Shown: one piece after another, positions 26,699 to 37,595 of the stretch
How the letters are laid out: each line of letters begins with the position of its first letter
Numbering within the stretch: position 1 is the stretch's first letter
Assembly (NCBI RefSeq): GCF_030466625.1
Contig: NZ_JADEVT010000001.1
Coordinates: 620,001 to 684,000 of the forward strand
Length of the DNA: 64,000 nucleotides
From: Nocardioides sp. ChNu-153
GTDB taxonomy: Bacteria > Actinomycetota > Actinomycetes > Propionibacteriales > Nocardioidaceae
Reading direction: 5' to 3'
Made by a program: the position numbers and the translations under genes
Notes under the pieces: model-generated
What the model was told of the DNA's origin: nothing
What the model saw: only the letters and a program-made list of their open reading frames with translations
Database searches by the model: none

Positions 26699-27037
26699 TC
26701 AGGCCGCCGGCCCCGCCCCGGGACCCAGCGGGTCCCCGGTCTCCCCGACACCGGCGGCCTCGGCGGCCTCGGTGCGGGCCCGGCGCCGCCGGCGGCAGTA
26801 CTCCAGGCCCAGCAGCCCGAGCCCCAGGCCGGTCAGGCAGGTCCACAGCACCCAGCCCGCGCCCTCCGCGGACAGGCGGGAGTAGAAGGGCAGCAGGCCG
26901 ACGAAGGCCACGGCCCACAGCACGCAGCCGATCTCGACGGTGCGCACGCCGTCGACGTCGAGCGGCTCGACGTCGGCGACGGCGTAGGTGCGCCGACCGA
27001 TCTCGTGCTGCGTCGGCTGGTCGTCGCGGAGCTCCAC
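26699..27037 (-). CDS. DUF2530 family small membrane protein
   Basis: 112 residues. Two transmembrane helices lie at about residues 40-58 (VLWAVAFVGLLPF) and 66-84 (WVLWTCLTGLGLGLLGLEYC), preceded by the family block VEPLDVDGVRTVEIG and followed by an RRRRRAR stop-transfer stretch. Function unknown. I place the start at GTG 27037 because TAGGGT (27050-27045, minus strand) ends seven bases upstream; another in-frame GTG three codons earlier overlaps that box. The neighbouring DUF3027 and MarR genes are the same as in mycobacteria. Confidence 0.82.
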   Translation of the reverse strand: MELRDDQPTQHEIGRRTYAVADVEPLDVDGVRTVEIGCVLWAVAFVGLLPFYSRLSAEGAGWVLWTCLTGLGLGLLGLEYCRRRRRARTEAAEAAGVGETGDPLGPGAGPAA

Positions 27038-27088
27038 GCCGGTCACCCTAGACGACGCCGGGCCGGCCCCCGGTCGGCCGGCGGAATA

Positions 27089-27113
27089 GTTACCCGAGGT
27101 AACGAGTTACGCT
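27089..27113 (+). promoter_or_regulatory. MarR operator and leaderless promoter
   Basis: GTTACC-CGA-GGTAAC (27089-27103) is a perfect dyad of MarR-site size. Its end lies just before the -10 box TACGCT (27108-27113), which ends seven bases before the marR ATG. Binding would block the promoter, so the gene and the pump downstream are probably self-repressed. Confidence 0.7.
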
Positions 27114-27120
27114 CGGTGAC

Positions 27121-27573
27121 ATGCCCCCCACCACCGAACGCGTCGCCCGCACGGACGCCGGCCTCGCCGCCGAGCTCCGCGTCGCGGTCATGCGCCTGCG
27201 CCGTCGCCTCGCCAACGAGCGCGACCCCGCCAACGACCTCGGCATCGGGGTCATGGGCGTGCTCGGTGCGCTGCACCGCCACGGCGAGGCGAGCGTCGGC
27301 GAGCTGGCGGCCTTCGAGAAGGTCCAGCCGCCGTCGATGACGCGGGCGGTGCGCAAGCTCGAGGAGCGCGGCTACGTGGCCCGGCGCTCCGACGAGCGCG
27401 ACGGCCGCCTCGTGCTGGTGTCGCTGACCGACGCGGGCCGCGAGCTGGTGCTCGCCGACCGGCGCCGGCGCGACGAGTGGCTGGCGCGCGAGCTGCGGGC
27501 GCTGACGCCGGCCGAGCGCGCGACGCTGCGGGCCGCCGTACCGATCCTCGCGCGGCTCGCCGTGCAGGACTGA
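27121..27573 (+). CDS. MarR-family transcriptional regulator
   Basis: 150 residues of winged-helix MarR type: VGELAAFEKVQPPSMTRAVR is the recognition helix region, then LEERGYVARRSDERDGRLVL forms the wing with the conserved Asp-Arg pair, and LTDAGRELV follows. It is followed 43 bases later by an MFS exporter gene with its own ribosome-binding site, a classic repressor/efflux arrangement. The ligand is unknown. Confidence 0.9.
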   Translation: MPPTTERVARTDAGLAAELRVAVMRLRRRLANERDPANDLGIGVMGVLGALHRHGEASVGELAAFEKVQPPSMTRAVRKLEERGYVARRSDERDGRLVLVSLTDAGRELVLADRRRRDEWLARELRALTPAERATLRAAVPILARLAVQD

Positions 27574-27616
27574 GACCCCCCGACCCCCGCCCACCGACGA
27601 CAGGAGCGCCCACCGA

Positions 27617-28969
27617 GTGAGCCCCACCTTCCGCTCGTTGCGGAACCCGAACTACCGCCTCTACGCCGCCGGCGGCATCGTCTCCAACACCGGCACCTGG
27701 ATGCAGCGCGTCGCCCAGGACTGGCTCGTGCTGGCGATCGCCGCCAACGGCGCCACCGCCCTCGGCATCACCACGGCCCTGCAGTTCCTGCCGATGCTGC
27801 TGCTCTCGCCGTACGCCGGGGTGGTCGCCGACCGCGTGCCCAAGCGACGCCTGCTGCAGGTCACGCAGCTGATGATGGCGGTGCCGTCGGCGGCGCTCGG
27901 CGTGCTCGCGGTGACCGGGACGGTCGAGGTGTGGCACGTCTACACGTTGGCGTTCCTGTTCGGCGTGGGCACGGCCTTCGACGCCCCGGCGCGGCAGTCG
28001 TTCGTGAGCGAGATCGTCGACGAGGACGACCTGACGAACGCGGTGGGCCTCAACTCGGCGTCGTTCAACGCCGCGCGGCTCGTCGGACCGGCGTTGGCCG
28101 GCGTGATGATCGCGGCGCTCGGTGGCGGCGTGGTGGGCACGGGCTGGGTCATCCTCATCAACGCGGTGTCCTACCTGCCGGTCATCGCGGTCCTCGGCCG
28201 GCTCGACGGCGCGGCGCTGCACAGCGCCTCGGTGACGGGGCGGCGCAAGGGCGCGCTGCGGGAGGGCCTGCGCTACGTGCGGGGTCGCCGCGACCTGATG
28301 CTGGTGCTGGCCGTCGTGTTCTTCGCCGGCACGTTCGGGCTCAACTTCTCCATCACCTCCGCGCTCATGGTCACGGAGGTGTTCGGGCGCGAGTCGGCGG
28401 CCTACGGGCTCGTCGGCTCGGCCGTGGCGGTCGGCTCGCTGACCGGGGCGCTGCTGGCGGCCGGCCGGGCCCAGGTGCGCCTGCGGCTGGTGGTGGGCGC
28501 CGGGCTCGTCTTCAGCGTGGCCGTCGTCGTCGCGGGCCTGCTCCCGACGTACTGGTCGTTCGTCGTGTTCGCGCCGGTGCTCGGCATCACCGCGCTGACC
28601 ATGATCACCGCCGCCAACACCCGCATGCAGATCGCCACCGACCCGGCGCTGCGCGGGCGCGTGATGGCGCTCTACCTGATGATCTTCATGGGCGGCACAC
28701 CCGTCGGCGCACCCCTCATCGGGTGGGTGGGGGAGGAGTACGGCGCACGCTGGACCCTCGTGCTCGGAGGCGCCGTCACGCTGGTCGGGATCCTGGTCTC
28801 GCTGGCCGTCCTGGGGCACCTCCGGCCTGTTTTGACCGCCCTGAGGCGACCCGGTAGCCTCGGTCCTCGTGTCTGGCACAGCCGGACCGTCGAGCGTGCC
28901 GGAAACCAGATCGACACGCCCGACCGCGGGGGCAGCGTCCCCGTGGGAGCGGGCGGTCGCCAGGCGTGA
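27617..28969 (+). CDS. MFS exporter (EntS/MFS_3 type)
   Basis: 450 residues, start FRSLRNPNYRLYAAGGIVSN with the NPNYR motif and WMQRVAQDWLVL typical of MFS_3 exporters; the loop 2-3 motif appears as GVVADRVPKRRLL. About 12 helices end near residue 400; the last ~45 residues are hydrophilic and lie over the rpsL promoter and leader. GTG start with GACAGGAG upstream. Probably controlled by the MarR gene before it. Substrate unknown. Confidence 0.85.
   Translation: MSPTFRSLRNPNYRLYAAGGIVSNTGTWMQRVAQDWLVLAIAANGATALGITTALQFLPMLLLSPYAGVVADRVPKRRLLQVTQLMMAVPSAALGVLAVTGTVEVWHVYTLAFLFGVGTAFDAPARQSFVSEIVDEDDLTNAVGLNSASFNAARLVGPALAGVMIAALGGGVVGTGWVILINAVSYLPVIAVLGRLDGAALHSASVTGRRKGALREGLRYVRGRRDLMLVLAVVFFAGTFGLNFSITSALMVTEVFGRESAAYGLVGSAVAVGSLTGALLAAGRAQVRLRLVVGAGLVFSVAVVVAGLLPTYWSFVVFAPVLGITALTMITAANTRMQIATDPALRGRVMALYLMIFMGGTPVGAPLIGWVGEEYGARWTLVLGGAVTLVGILVSLAVLGHLRPVLTALRRPGSLGPRVWHSRTVERAGNQIDTPDRGGSVPVGAGGRQA
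28831..28859 (+). promoter_or_regulatory. str operon promoter, inside the MFS gene's 3' end
   Basis: TTGACC (28831-28836), a 17-base spacer, and TAGCCT (28854-28859): the best -35/-10 pair in the window. Transcription from ~28866 gives a ~195-base leader before rpsL. Confidence 0.75.
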
Positions 28970-29059
28970 GGCAACCACCGGATCGAGCAGCACCACCCGC
29001 AACACACCGTGCCCGGCAGAGCGCCGGGTACTGAGAGCGACAAGAGAGGGAACCACCAG

Positions 29060-29434
29060 GTGCCCACCATCAACCAGCTGGTCCGCAAGGGCCGCCAGGA
29101 CAAGGTGTCGAAGACCAAGACGCCTGCCCTGAAGGGATCGCCCCAGCGCCGCGGCGTCTGCACGCGCGTCTACACCACCACCCCGAAGAAGCCGAACTCC
29201 GCGCTGCGCAAGGTCGCGCGTGTGCGTCTGAGCTCGCAGGTCGAGGTGACCGCCTACATCCCCGGCGAGGGCCACAACCTCCAGGAGCACTCGATCGTGC
29301 TCGTGCGTGGAGGTCGTGTGAAGGACCTCCCGGGTGTCCGTTACAAGATCATCCGCGGCGCGCTCGACACGCAGGCCGTGAAGAACCGCAAGCAGGCGCG
29401 TAGCCGCTACGGCGCGAAGAAGGAGAAGGGCTGA
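29060..29434 (+). CDS. rpsL: 30S ribosomal protein S12
   Basis: 124 residues, the usual length. Shows [11 protein letters not shown], the [18 protein letters not shown] block with the conserved Lys42-type position of streptomycin interest (wild-type KPNS), and [17 protein letters not shown]12 sits at the decoding centre. GTG start with AGAGAGGGAA upstream; an in-frame upstream frame exists but is not S12-like. Its stop overlaps the rpsG start by one base (TGATG). Confidence 0.98.
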   Translation: MPTINQLVRKGRQDKVSKTKTPALKGSPQRRGVCTRVYTTTPKKPNSALRKVARVRLSSQVEVTAYIPGEGHNLQEHSIVLVRGGRVKDLPGVRYKIIRGALDTQAVKNRKQARSRYGAKKEKG

Positions 29435-29904
29435 TGCCGCGCAAGGGTCCCGCCCCGAAGCGTCCCGTCGACGTCGACCCGGTCTACGGGTCGCCGCTGG
29501 TGTCGCAGCTGGTGAGCAAGGTGCTGCAGGACGGCAAGAAGCAGGTCGCGCAGCGCATCGTCTACACGGCGCTCGAGGGTGCTCGCGAGAAGACCGGCAC
29601 CGACCCGGTCGTCACGCTGAAGCGCGCGCTCGACAACGTCAAGCCGGCCATCGAGGTCAAGTCCCGCCGCGTCGGCGGTGCGACCTACCAGGTGCCGATC
29701 GAGGTCAAGCCGAACCGCAGCACGACGCTGGCCCTGCGCTGGCTCGTCGGCTACGCGAAGGACCGTCGCGAGAAGACGATGTCCGAGCGGCTGATGAACG
29801 AGATCCTCGACGCGAGCAACGGCCTCGGCGCCGCTGTGAAGAAGCGCGAGGACACGCACAAGATGGCCGAGTCGAACAAGGCCTTCGCGCACTACCGCTG
29901 GTGA
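29434..29904 (+). CDS. rpsG: 30S ribosomal protein S7
   Basis: 156 residues. Start [20 protein letters not shown] and the [18 protein letters not shown] block identify S7, which nucleates the 30S head. Short actinobacterial C-terminus ending FAHYRW. Coupled to rpsL, and followed by fusA after 83 bases that hold no clear promoter. Confidence 0.98.
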   Translation: MPRKGPAPKRPVDVDPVYGSPLVSQLVSKVLQDGKKQVAQRIVYTALEGAREKTGTDPVVTLKRALDNVKPAIEVKSRRVGGATYQVPIEVKPNRSTTLALRWLVGYAKDRREKTMSERLMNEILDASNGLGAAVKKREDTHKMAESNKAFAHYRW

Positions 29905-29987
29905 ACCCACGCGCCGGGCGCCCCGCCTGACGGCGGGCGCCCGGCGCCCACCCACCCAGTCCGAACTTTCTAAGGAACCAGACCCAA

Positions 29988-32102
<2,115 letters not shown>

Positions 32103-32178
32103 CCGCTCCCTGCAGGATCCTCGGCACACCGCACCACCACCACGAGTCAAGTAACAACCACACCAGGAGGAGCCCCCA

Positions 32179-33372
<1,194 letters not shown>

Positions 33373-33413
33373 TCACCGCCGTCTCCTGACGGCACCGCAG
33401 CACGGCAGCACCG

Positions 33414-33452
33414 CGAGGCCCCGCTCCCCAGGGAGCGGGGCCTCGTGCCATT
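33414..33452 (+). terminator. Terminator of the str operon
   Basis: Perfect 15-bp stem (CGAGGCCCCGCTCCC with its complement) around a CA pair, followed by TGCCATTT. It lies 41 bases after the tuf stop. Confidence 0.85.
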
Positions 33453-33488
33453 TCGCCCCGGCACGGGTGTCGGGGGAGGATCGCCCCC

Positions 33489-34232
33489 ATGTCCGACCAG
33501 CACGCCGTCGCCGCCGCTCGCCCGCACCACAAGGTCACCGAGGAGGGGCGCCGGGTGCGCGAGGTGCTCACCTACTCGCGCCGGGGCAGCCGCTTCACCC
33601 CCAGCCAGCAGGAGTCCTGGGACGCCCACCACGAGGCGTGGGTGATCCCCGACGAGGCGGTCGACGCCGACGGGTTCGACCTCGACGCCTGGTTCGGCCG
33701 GGGCCCGGGGGAGCGCGACGGGCTCGTCGTCGAGATCGGCTCGGGCATCGGCGAGGCCACGGCGGCCCTCGCGGCGCAGCGGCCGTCGTACGACGTGCTG
33801 GCGCTGGAGGTGTGGCGTCCGGGTGTCGCCCACGGCCTGGGGCTCGTCGCGGAGGCCGGGGCGACCAACGTGCGCTTCTGCAGCATCGACGCCGTGTGGT
33901 TCCTGGGCACGCTGCTGGGGGAGGGGTCGCTCGCCGAGGTGTGGACCTTCTTCCCGGACCCGTGGCCCAAGGCCCGCCACCACAAGCGCCGCCTCGTCAC
34001 GGCTCCCCACGCGGCCCTGGTCGCCTCCCGGCTGCGGGCGGGGGGCACGTGGCGGCTGGCGACGGACTGGGCGGAGTACGCCGAGCAGATGCGGGTGGTG
34101 CTGGACGCGGAGCCGCTGCTGGAGGGCGGGGTCGTCGAGCGCTGGGCCGACCGTCCCGTGACGAAGTTCGAGCGCAAGGGGCTCGCGGCCGAGCGCTCGA
34201 TCACCGACCTCGCCTACCGCCGCCGGGGCTGA
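33489..34232 (+). CDS. trmB: tRNA (guanine-N7-)-methyltransferase
   Basis: 247 residues. SAM-binding VVEIGSGIGEATAALA near residue 80, and the TrmB signature FFPDPWPKARHHKRRLV around 155, followed by GGTWRLATDWAEYAEQM and ERWADRPVTKFERKG. TrmB makes m7G46 in tRNA variable loops. An N-terminal ~70-residue extension is common in actinobacteria. GGGGGAGGA lies before the ATG. It is the first gene of the block between tuf and rpsJ. Confidence 0.94.
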   Translation: MSDQHAVAAARPHHKVTEEGRRVREVLTYSRRGSRFTPSQQESWDAHHEAWVIPDEAVDADGFDLDAWFGRGPGERDGLVVEIGSGIGEATAALAAQRPSYDVLALEVWRPGVAHGLGLVAEAGATNVRFCSIDAVWFLGTLLGEGSLAEVWTFFPDPWPKARHHKRRLVTAPHAALVASRLRAGGTWRLATDWAEYAEQMRVVLDAEPLLEGGVVERWADRPVTKFERKGLAAERSITDLAYRRRG

Positions 34233-34259
34233 GCGCCGGGCCCGGAGTCAAATGTGGAA

Positions 34260-34291
34260 GGCCGCTGCGGGGTTCCACCCCGTCGGCGGCC
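34260..34291 (+). terminator. Hairpin after trmB
   Basis: GGCCGC and CGGGGT pair with their complements across a small internal loop, 27 bases after the trmB stop. Confidence 0.55.
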
Positions 34292-34302
34292 CTGCCTAGG
34301 GT
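34273..34302 (+). promoter_or_regulatory. Promoter of the subtilase gene
   Basis: TTCCAC (34273-34278) and TAGGGT (34297-34302) with an 18-base spacer. A 7-bp hairpin GGTCGCG-TCCG-CGCGACC (34364-34381) then lies just before the GGAGG ribosome-binding site. Confidence 0.5.
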
Positions 34303-34403
34303 CGATCCCGCGTGACCCGCTCGGGGGTCGCGCCGCTGTCCGTCTCGGGACGGTGCTGACGACGGTCGCGTCCGCGCGACCGCACGGAGGATCGGGGACA
34401 CCC

Positions 34404-35582
34404 ATGCGCACCACCACGCGCGCCGCTCTGGCCGGACTGCTGGCGGCGACCGCCACGTCCGCCGCGGCCACTGCCGCCACCGCTGCCGACACCGACGTCG
34501 ACGCCGCACCCCTCCTCGCGGCGTCGGGCGACGTCGTCGAGGGCCGCTACATCGTGATGCTCGAGGAGGGCGCCACCGCCGCGGCCGGGGAGCGGCGGGC
34601 CGCCGCCCACGGGGGCGAGGTCGTCGCGACGTACGACGCCCTCGGGGGGTACGCCGCCGACCTCACGGCCGCCGAGCTCGACGCCGTGCGGGACGACCCC
34701 GCGGTCGCCTTCGTGCAGCCGGACACGATCGTCACGACCGCGGAGGTCGAGGTCGCGGGCACGCAGACCGGCGCGACGTGGGGGCTGGACCGCATCGACC
34801 AGGCAGCCCTGCCGCTGGACGGCACCTACACGTACGACGCGACCGGGGCCGGCGTGACGGCGTACGTGATCGACACCGGCATCGACTCCGACCACCCCGA
34901 GCTGGGCGGGCGCGTCACCTCCGGCATCGACACGATCGGCGACGGCAACGGCACGGAGGACTGCCAGGGCCACGGCACGCACGTCGCCGGCACGATCGGC
35001 AGCACGACGTACGGCGTCGCGAAGGAGGTCGACCTGGTGGCCGTGCGGGTGCTGGGCTGCGACGGCTCGGGCTCGACGGCCGGCGTCATCGACGGGATGG
35101 ACTGGGTCGCGGCGGACGCGACCGGGGCGAGCGTGGCCAACATGAGCCTGGGGGGACCGGCCGACAGCGCGACCGACGCCGCGGTCGACCGCATGGTCGA
35201 CGCGGGCGTGACCGTCGCGGTCGCCGCCGGCAACGAGTCGACGGACGCCTGCAGCAGCTCCCCGGCCGCCGCGGCCTCGGCCCTCACGGTGGCGGCGAGC
35301 AACGACGCCGACGAGCTGGCCTACTTCTCCAACTACGGCAGCTGCGTCGACGTCATCGCCCCGGGCGAGGCCATCACCTCGACGTGGACGGGCGGCGGGG
35401 TGCGCACCATCTCCGGCACCTCGATGGCCGCCCCGCACGTGGCGGGCGCCGCGGCGCTCTACCTCGAGGGCGACCCGGGGGCGAGCCCCGCGACCGTCAC
35501 CGACGCGTTGCTGGGCGCGGCGACCCCGGGGGTCGTCACGGGCACGGCGGGCTCGCCGAACCTGCTGCTGCACACCCCCTGA
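34404..35582 (+). CDS. Secreted subtilisin-family (S8) serine protease
   Basis: 392 residues. A Sec-type signal peptide covers ~1-28 (MRTTTRAALAGLLAATATSA then AATAATA). An I9 inhibitor propeptide follows (~47-110, RYIVMLEEGA to VAFVQPD), then the peptidase domain with Asp157 (VIDTGID), His190 (GHGTHVAGT), Asn277 (AAGNES) and Ser340 (GTSMAAPHVAGA). Cys187/219 and Cys283/314 are placed like the disulfides of proteinase K/aqualysin-type enzymes. It is extracellular and self-processing. The ATG at 34404 has GGAGG upstream; the preceding frame is not coding. Confidence 0.94.
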   Translation: MRTTTRAALAGLLAATATSAAATAATAADTDVDAAPLLAASGDVVEGRYIVMLEEGATAAAGERRAAAHGGEVVATYDALGGYAADLTAAELDAVRDDPAVAFVQPDTIVTTAEVEVAGTQTGATWGLDRIDQAALPLDGTYTYDATGAGVTAYVIDTGIDSDHPELGGRVTSGIDTIGDGNGTEDCQGHGTHVAGTIGSTTYGVAKEVDLVAVRVLGCDGSGSTAGVIDGMDWVAADATGASVANMSLGGPADSATDAAVDRMVDAGVTVAVAAGNESTDACSSSPAAAASALTVAASNDADELAYFSNYGSCVDVIAPGEAITSTWTGGGVRTISGTSMAAPHVAGAAALYLEGDPGASPATVTDALLGAATPGVVTGTAGSPNLLLHTP

Positions 35583-35612
35583 GCGCGCCGGCGCCACAGG
35601 AGCACGACCGGC

Positions 35613-35650
35613 GTCGCCGCGGTGGACCCCCCGGGGTCAGCCGCGGCGAC
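35613..35650. terminator. Bidirectional terminator, subtilase / RDD gene
   Basis: GTCGCCGCGG and GACCCC pair with their complements around a 2-base internal loop. The right arm overlaps the last codons of the RDD gene. Confidence 0.65.
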
Positions 35651-36500
35651 GCTGCAGCAGGCGGGAGCGCAGCCGGGCCTCCCGGCCGAGCCGGTCGAGG
35701 TCCCGCTCGCGGCGCGTGGCGAGCACCGCGCACAGGAACGCCTCCGGCGGCGCGGTCACGGGGGGCAGCGGCGCGACGTACGCCGTGAGGCGGTCGGCGA
35801 GCTGCAGGGCCAGCACCTCGCGGGCGCGCGGCTCGAGGGTGTGGGCGCGGGCGAGGAACTGCCGGGCCGCGAGCACCAGGTGCGGTGGGGGCGCGGCGAC
35901 GTCGGCGGTGCGGGCCCACTCCTGCAGGGGCCAGGGCATCGCCGGCGGCGTGGGCAGCACGAGCTGCACGCGCTCGCGGGCGACGTACGTGCCCGCGGCG
36001 TGGTCGCCCAGCCGCTTGCCGCGCGGGCTGAGCAGGGCCGTGAGGAACGCCGGGGCGCCGAGCAGCAGGTAGGTCTCCACGACGCCGACGAGCGCGCGGG
36101 TGAAGGCCTGCGGGAAGGCGATCGGCCCGCCGTCGTCGCGCACCGTGCGCAGCCCGAGCGCGAGCTTGCCGACGCTGCGCCCGCGGGTGAGCGTCTCGAC
36201 GAGGGTCGGGGCGCCGACGAAGGAGAGCACGAGCGCCAGGATGCTCGCGGCCTCGAAGAGCGCCTCGTCGGTGCCGATCGTCGCGACCGAGAAGAGGATG
36301 GTCAGGGTCACGAACGTCCCGACGACGCACAGGCCGTCGAGCAGGCCCGACGCGACCCGCACGCCCAGGCCGGCGGCGGGCACCTCGATGGCCACGGCCT
36401 CCGCGGTGACGACGTCGTCGCTGCCGACGGCGGCGTGGTCACCGGGGTCGCCGACCCGGGCGCCGCGCGGCCAGGGACGGACCGCCGCTCGTGTGCTCAT
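35637..36500 (-). CDS. RDD-domain membrane protein
   Basis: 287 residues. The RDD domain (~45-175) has three hydrophobic helices with the Arg of the first turn (GLGVRVASGLLDGLCVV), VETLTRGRSVGKLALGLRTV and the closing RLGDHAAGTYVARE. A soluble ~110-residue C-terminal extension of unknown role follows. In actinobacteria this gene class sits divergent from SpoIIM next to MoxR/DUF58, as here. ATG at 36500; a TATGCT box eight bases upstream suggests a leaderless mRNA. Confidence 0.85.
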   Translation of the reverse strand: MSTRAAVRPWPRGARVGDPGDHAAVGSDDVVTAEAVAIEVPAAGLGVRVASGLLDGLCVVGTFVTLTILFSVATIGTDEALFEAASILALVLSFVGAPTLVETLTRGRSVGKLALGLRTVRDDGGPIAFPQAFTRALVGVVETYLLLGAPAFLTALLSPRGKRLGDHAAGTYVARERVQLVLPTPPAMPWPLQEWARTADVAAPPPHLVLAARQFLARAHTLEPRAREVLALQLADRLTAYVAPLPPVTAPPEAFLCAVLATRRERDLDRLGREARLRSRLLQRRRG

Positions 36501-36508
36501 CGCGGCCC

Positions 36509-36528
36509 AGCATAGGGCGCTCTAAGGT
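36509..36528. promoter_or_regulatory. Back-to-back leaderless promoters of RDD and SpoIIM genes
   Basis: Minus-strand TATGCT (36514-36509) lies eight bases before the RDD ATG. Plus-strand TAAGGT (36523-36528) lies six bases before the SpoIIM GTG. The two -10 boxes are only eight bases apart, so the -35 regions overlap the opposite gene and the two promoters may exclude each other. Confidence 0.5.
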
Positions 36529-36534
36529 GGGCGC

Positions 36535-37530
36535 GTGGACCTCGACGCCTACGCCGTGACGCACGCGGGGGAGTGGCAGCGCCTCGACGAGCTGTCGCGG
36601 GCCCGCCGCCTCTCGGGAGCCGAGGTCGACGAGCTCATGGAGCTCTACGACCGGGTCGGCACCCAGCTGTCCGTCGTGCGTGCCGTCGCCCCGGACGCGG
36701 AGGTCGTCGGCTTCCTCTCCGCGCTGCTGGCCCGCACGCGGATCCGGGCGGGCGGGGCGCGCACCACGACGTGGCGCGCGGTGGCGGAGTTCCTCACGCA
36801 CCGCTTCCCGGCGGCGCTCTACCGCCTGCGCTGGTGGTGGCTGGCCACGGTCGCCGTGAACGTCGTCGTCTTCGCCGTCTCCGTGCTGTGGCTGCTGGAG
36901 AACCCGGTGGTCGAGCAGAGCCTGCTCTCACCGGGGGAGATCGAGCAGTACGTCGACGAGGACTTCGAGAACTACTACAGCGAGCACGCGGCGGCGAGCT
37001 TCGGCGCGCGGGTGTGGATCAACAACGCGTGGGTCGCGGCCCTGTGCCTCGCCCTCGGCGTGCTGGGCGTGCCCGTCGTGTTCCTGCTGCTGAGCAACGT
37101 CGTGAACGTCGCGATGGCCTGCGCGATCATGACGCGCGCCGACCACGGCGGCCACTTCTGGGGGCTGATCCTCCCGCACGGCCTGCTCGAGCTGACGGCC
37201 GTCTTCGTCGCCGGCGGGGTCGGGCTGCGCCTGTTCTGGTCGTGGGTCGATCCCGGCGACCTGACCCGCGGCCGCTCGATGGCCCGCGAGGGCCGCACGG
37301 CCGCGACCGTCGCCCTGGGGCTGGTGCTCGTGCTGCTGGTCTCCGGCGTGATCGAGGCCGTCGTCACCCCGTCGCCGCTGCCCACGGCGGCGCGCATCGC
37401 CATCGGGGTGCTCGCCGAGGCCGTCTTCCTGGCCTACGTCTTCGTGCTCGGGCGCCGCGCCGTGGAGCAGGGGTACGACGGGGACGTCGCCGAGGACGTC
37501 GGCGGCGCCCGCGTCGCGACCGCGGCCTGA
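36535..37530 (+). CDS. SpoIIM family (stage II sporulation protein M-like) membrane protein
   Basis: 331 residues. A soluble N-terminal helical domain (~1-95) is followed by about five or six membrane segments, starting with WWWLATVAVNVVVFAVSVLW, and the family block INNAWVAALCLALGVLG and WGLILPHGLLELTAVFVAGG. Despite the name, the family is widespread in non-sporulating actinobacteria beside MoxR, and its role there is not known. GTG start directly after the TAAGGT box. Confidence 0.86.
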   Translation: MDLDAYAVTHAGEWQRLDELSRARRLSGAEVDELMELYDRVGTQLSVVRAVAPDAEVVGFLSALLARTRIRAGGARTTTWRAVAEFLTHRFPAALYRLRWWWLATVAVNVVVFAVSVLWLLENPVVEQSLLSPGEIEQYVDEDFENYYSEHAAASFGARVWINNAWVAALCLALGVLGVPVVFLLLSNVVNVAMACAIMTRADHGGHFWGLILPHGLLELTAVFVAGGVGLRLFWSWVDPGDLTRGRSMAREGRTAATVALGLVLVLLVSGVIEAVVTPSPLPTAARIAIGVLAEAVFLAYVFVLGRRAVEQGYDGDVAEDVGGARVATAA

Positions 37531-37547
37531 GCCGTCGTACCCGGCCC

Positions 37548-37595
37548 GACCGGTGCCAGGGCCGGCCGGTGGTAGAGGCAGACCGGCGTCAGAGG
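37548..37595. repeat. Three imperfect ~16-bp tandem repeats
   Basis: GACCGGTGCCAGG (37548), GGCCGGTGGTAGAGG (37564) and GACCGGCGTCAGAGG (37581) share a GRCCGGYGNYAG core at 16-17-base spacing. They fill the convergent gap between SpoIIM and DUF58 genes, and the last overlaps the DUF58 stop. Function unknown. Confidence 0.55.

Noticed and set aside
28860..29059. In-frame upstream extension of rpsL from 29009
   Set aside because: S12 is 124 residues from the GTG at 29060, with a ribosome-binding site; the extension is not conserved-looking and lies in the leader.
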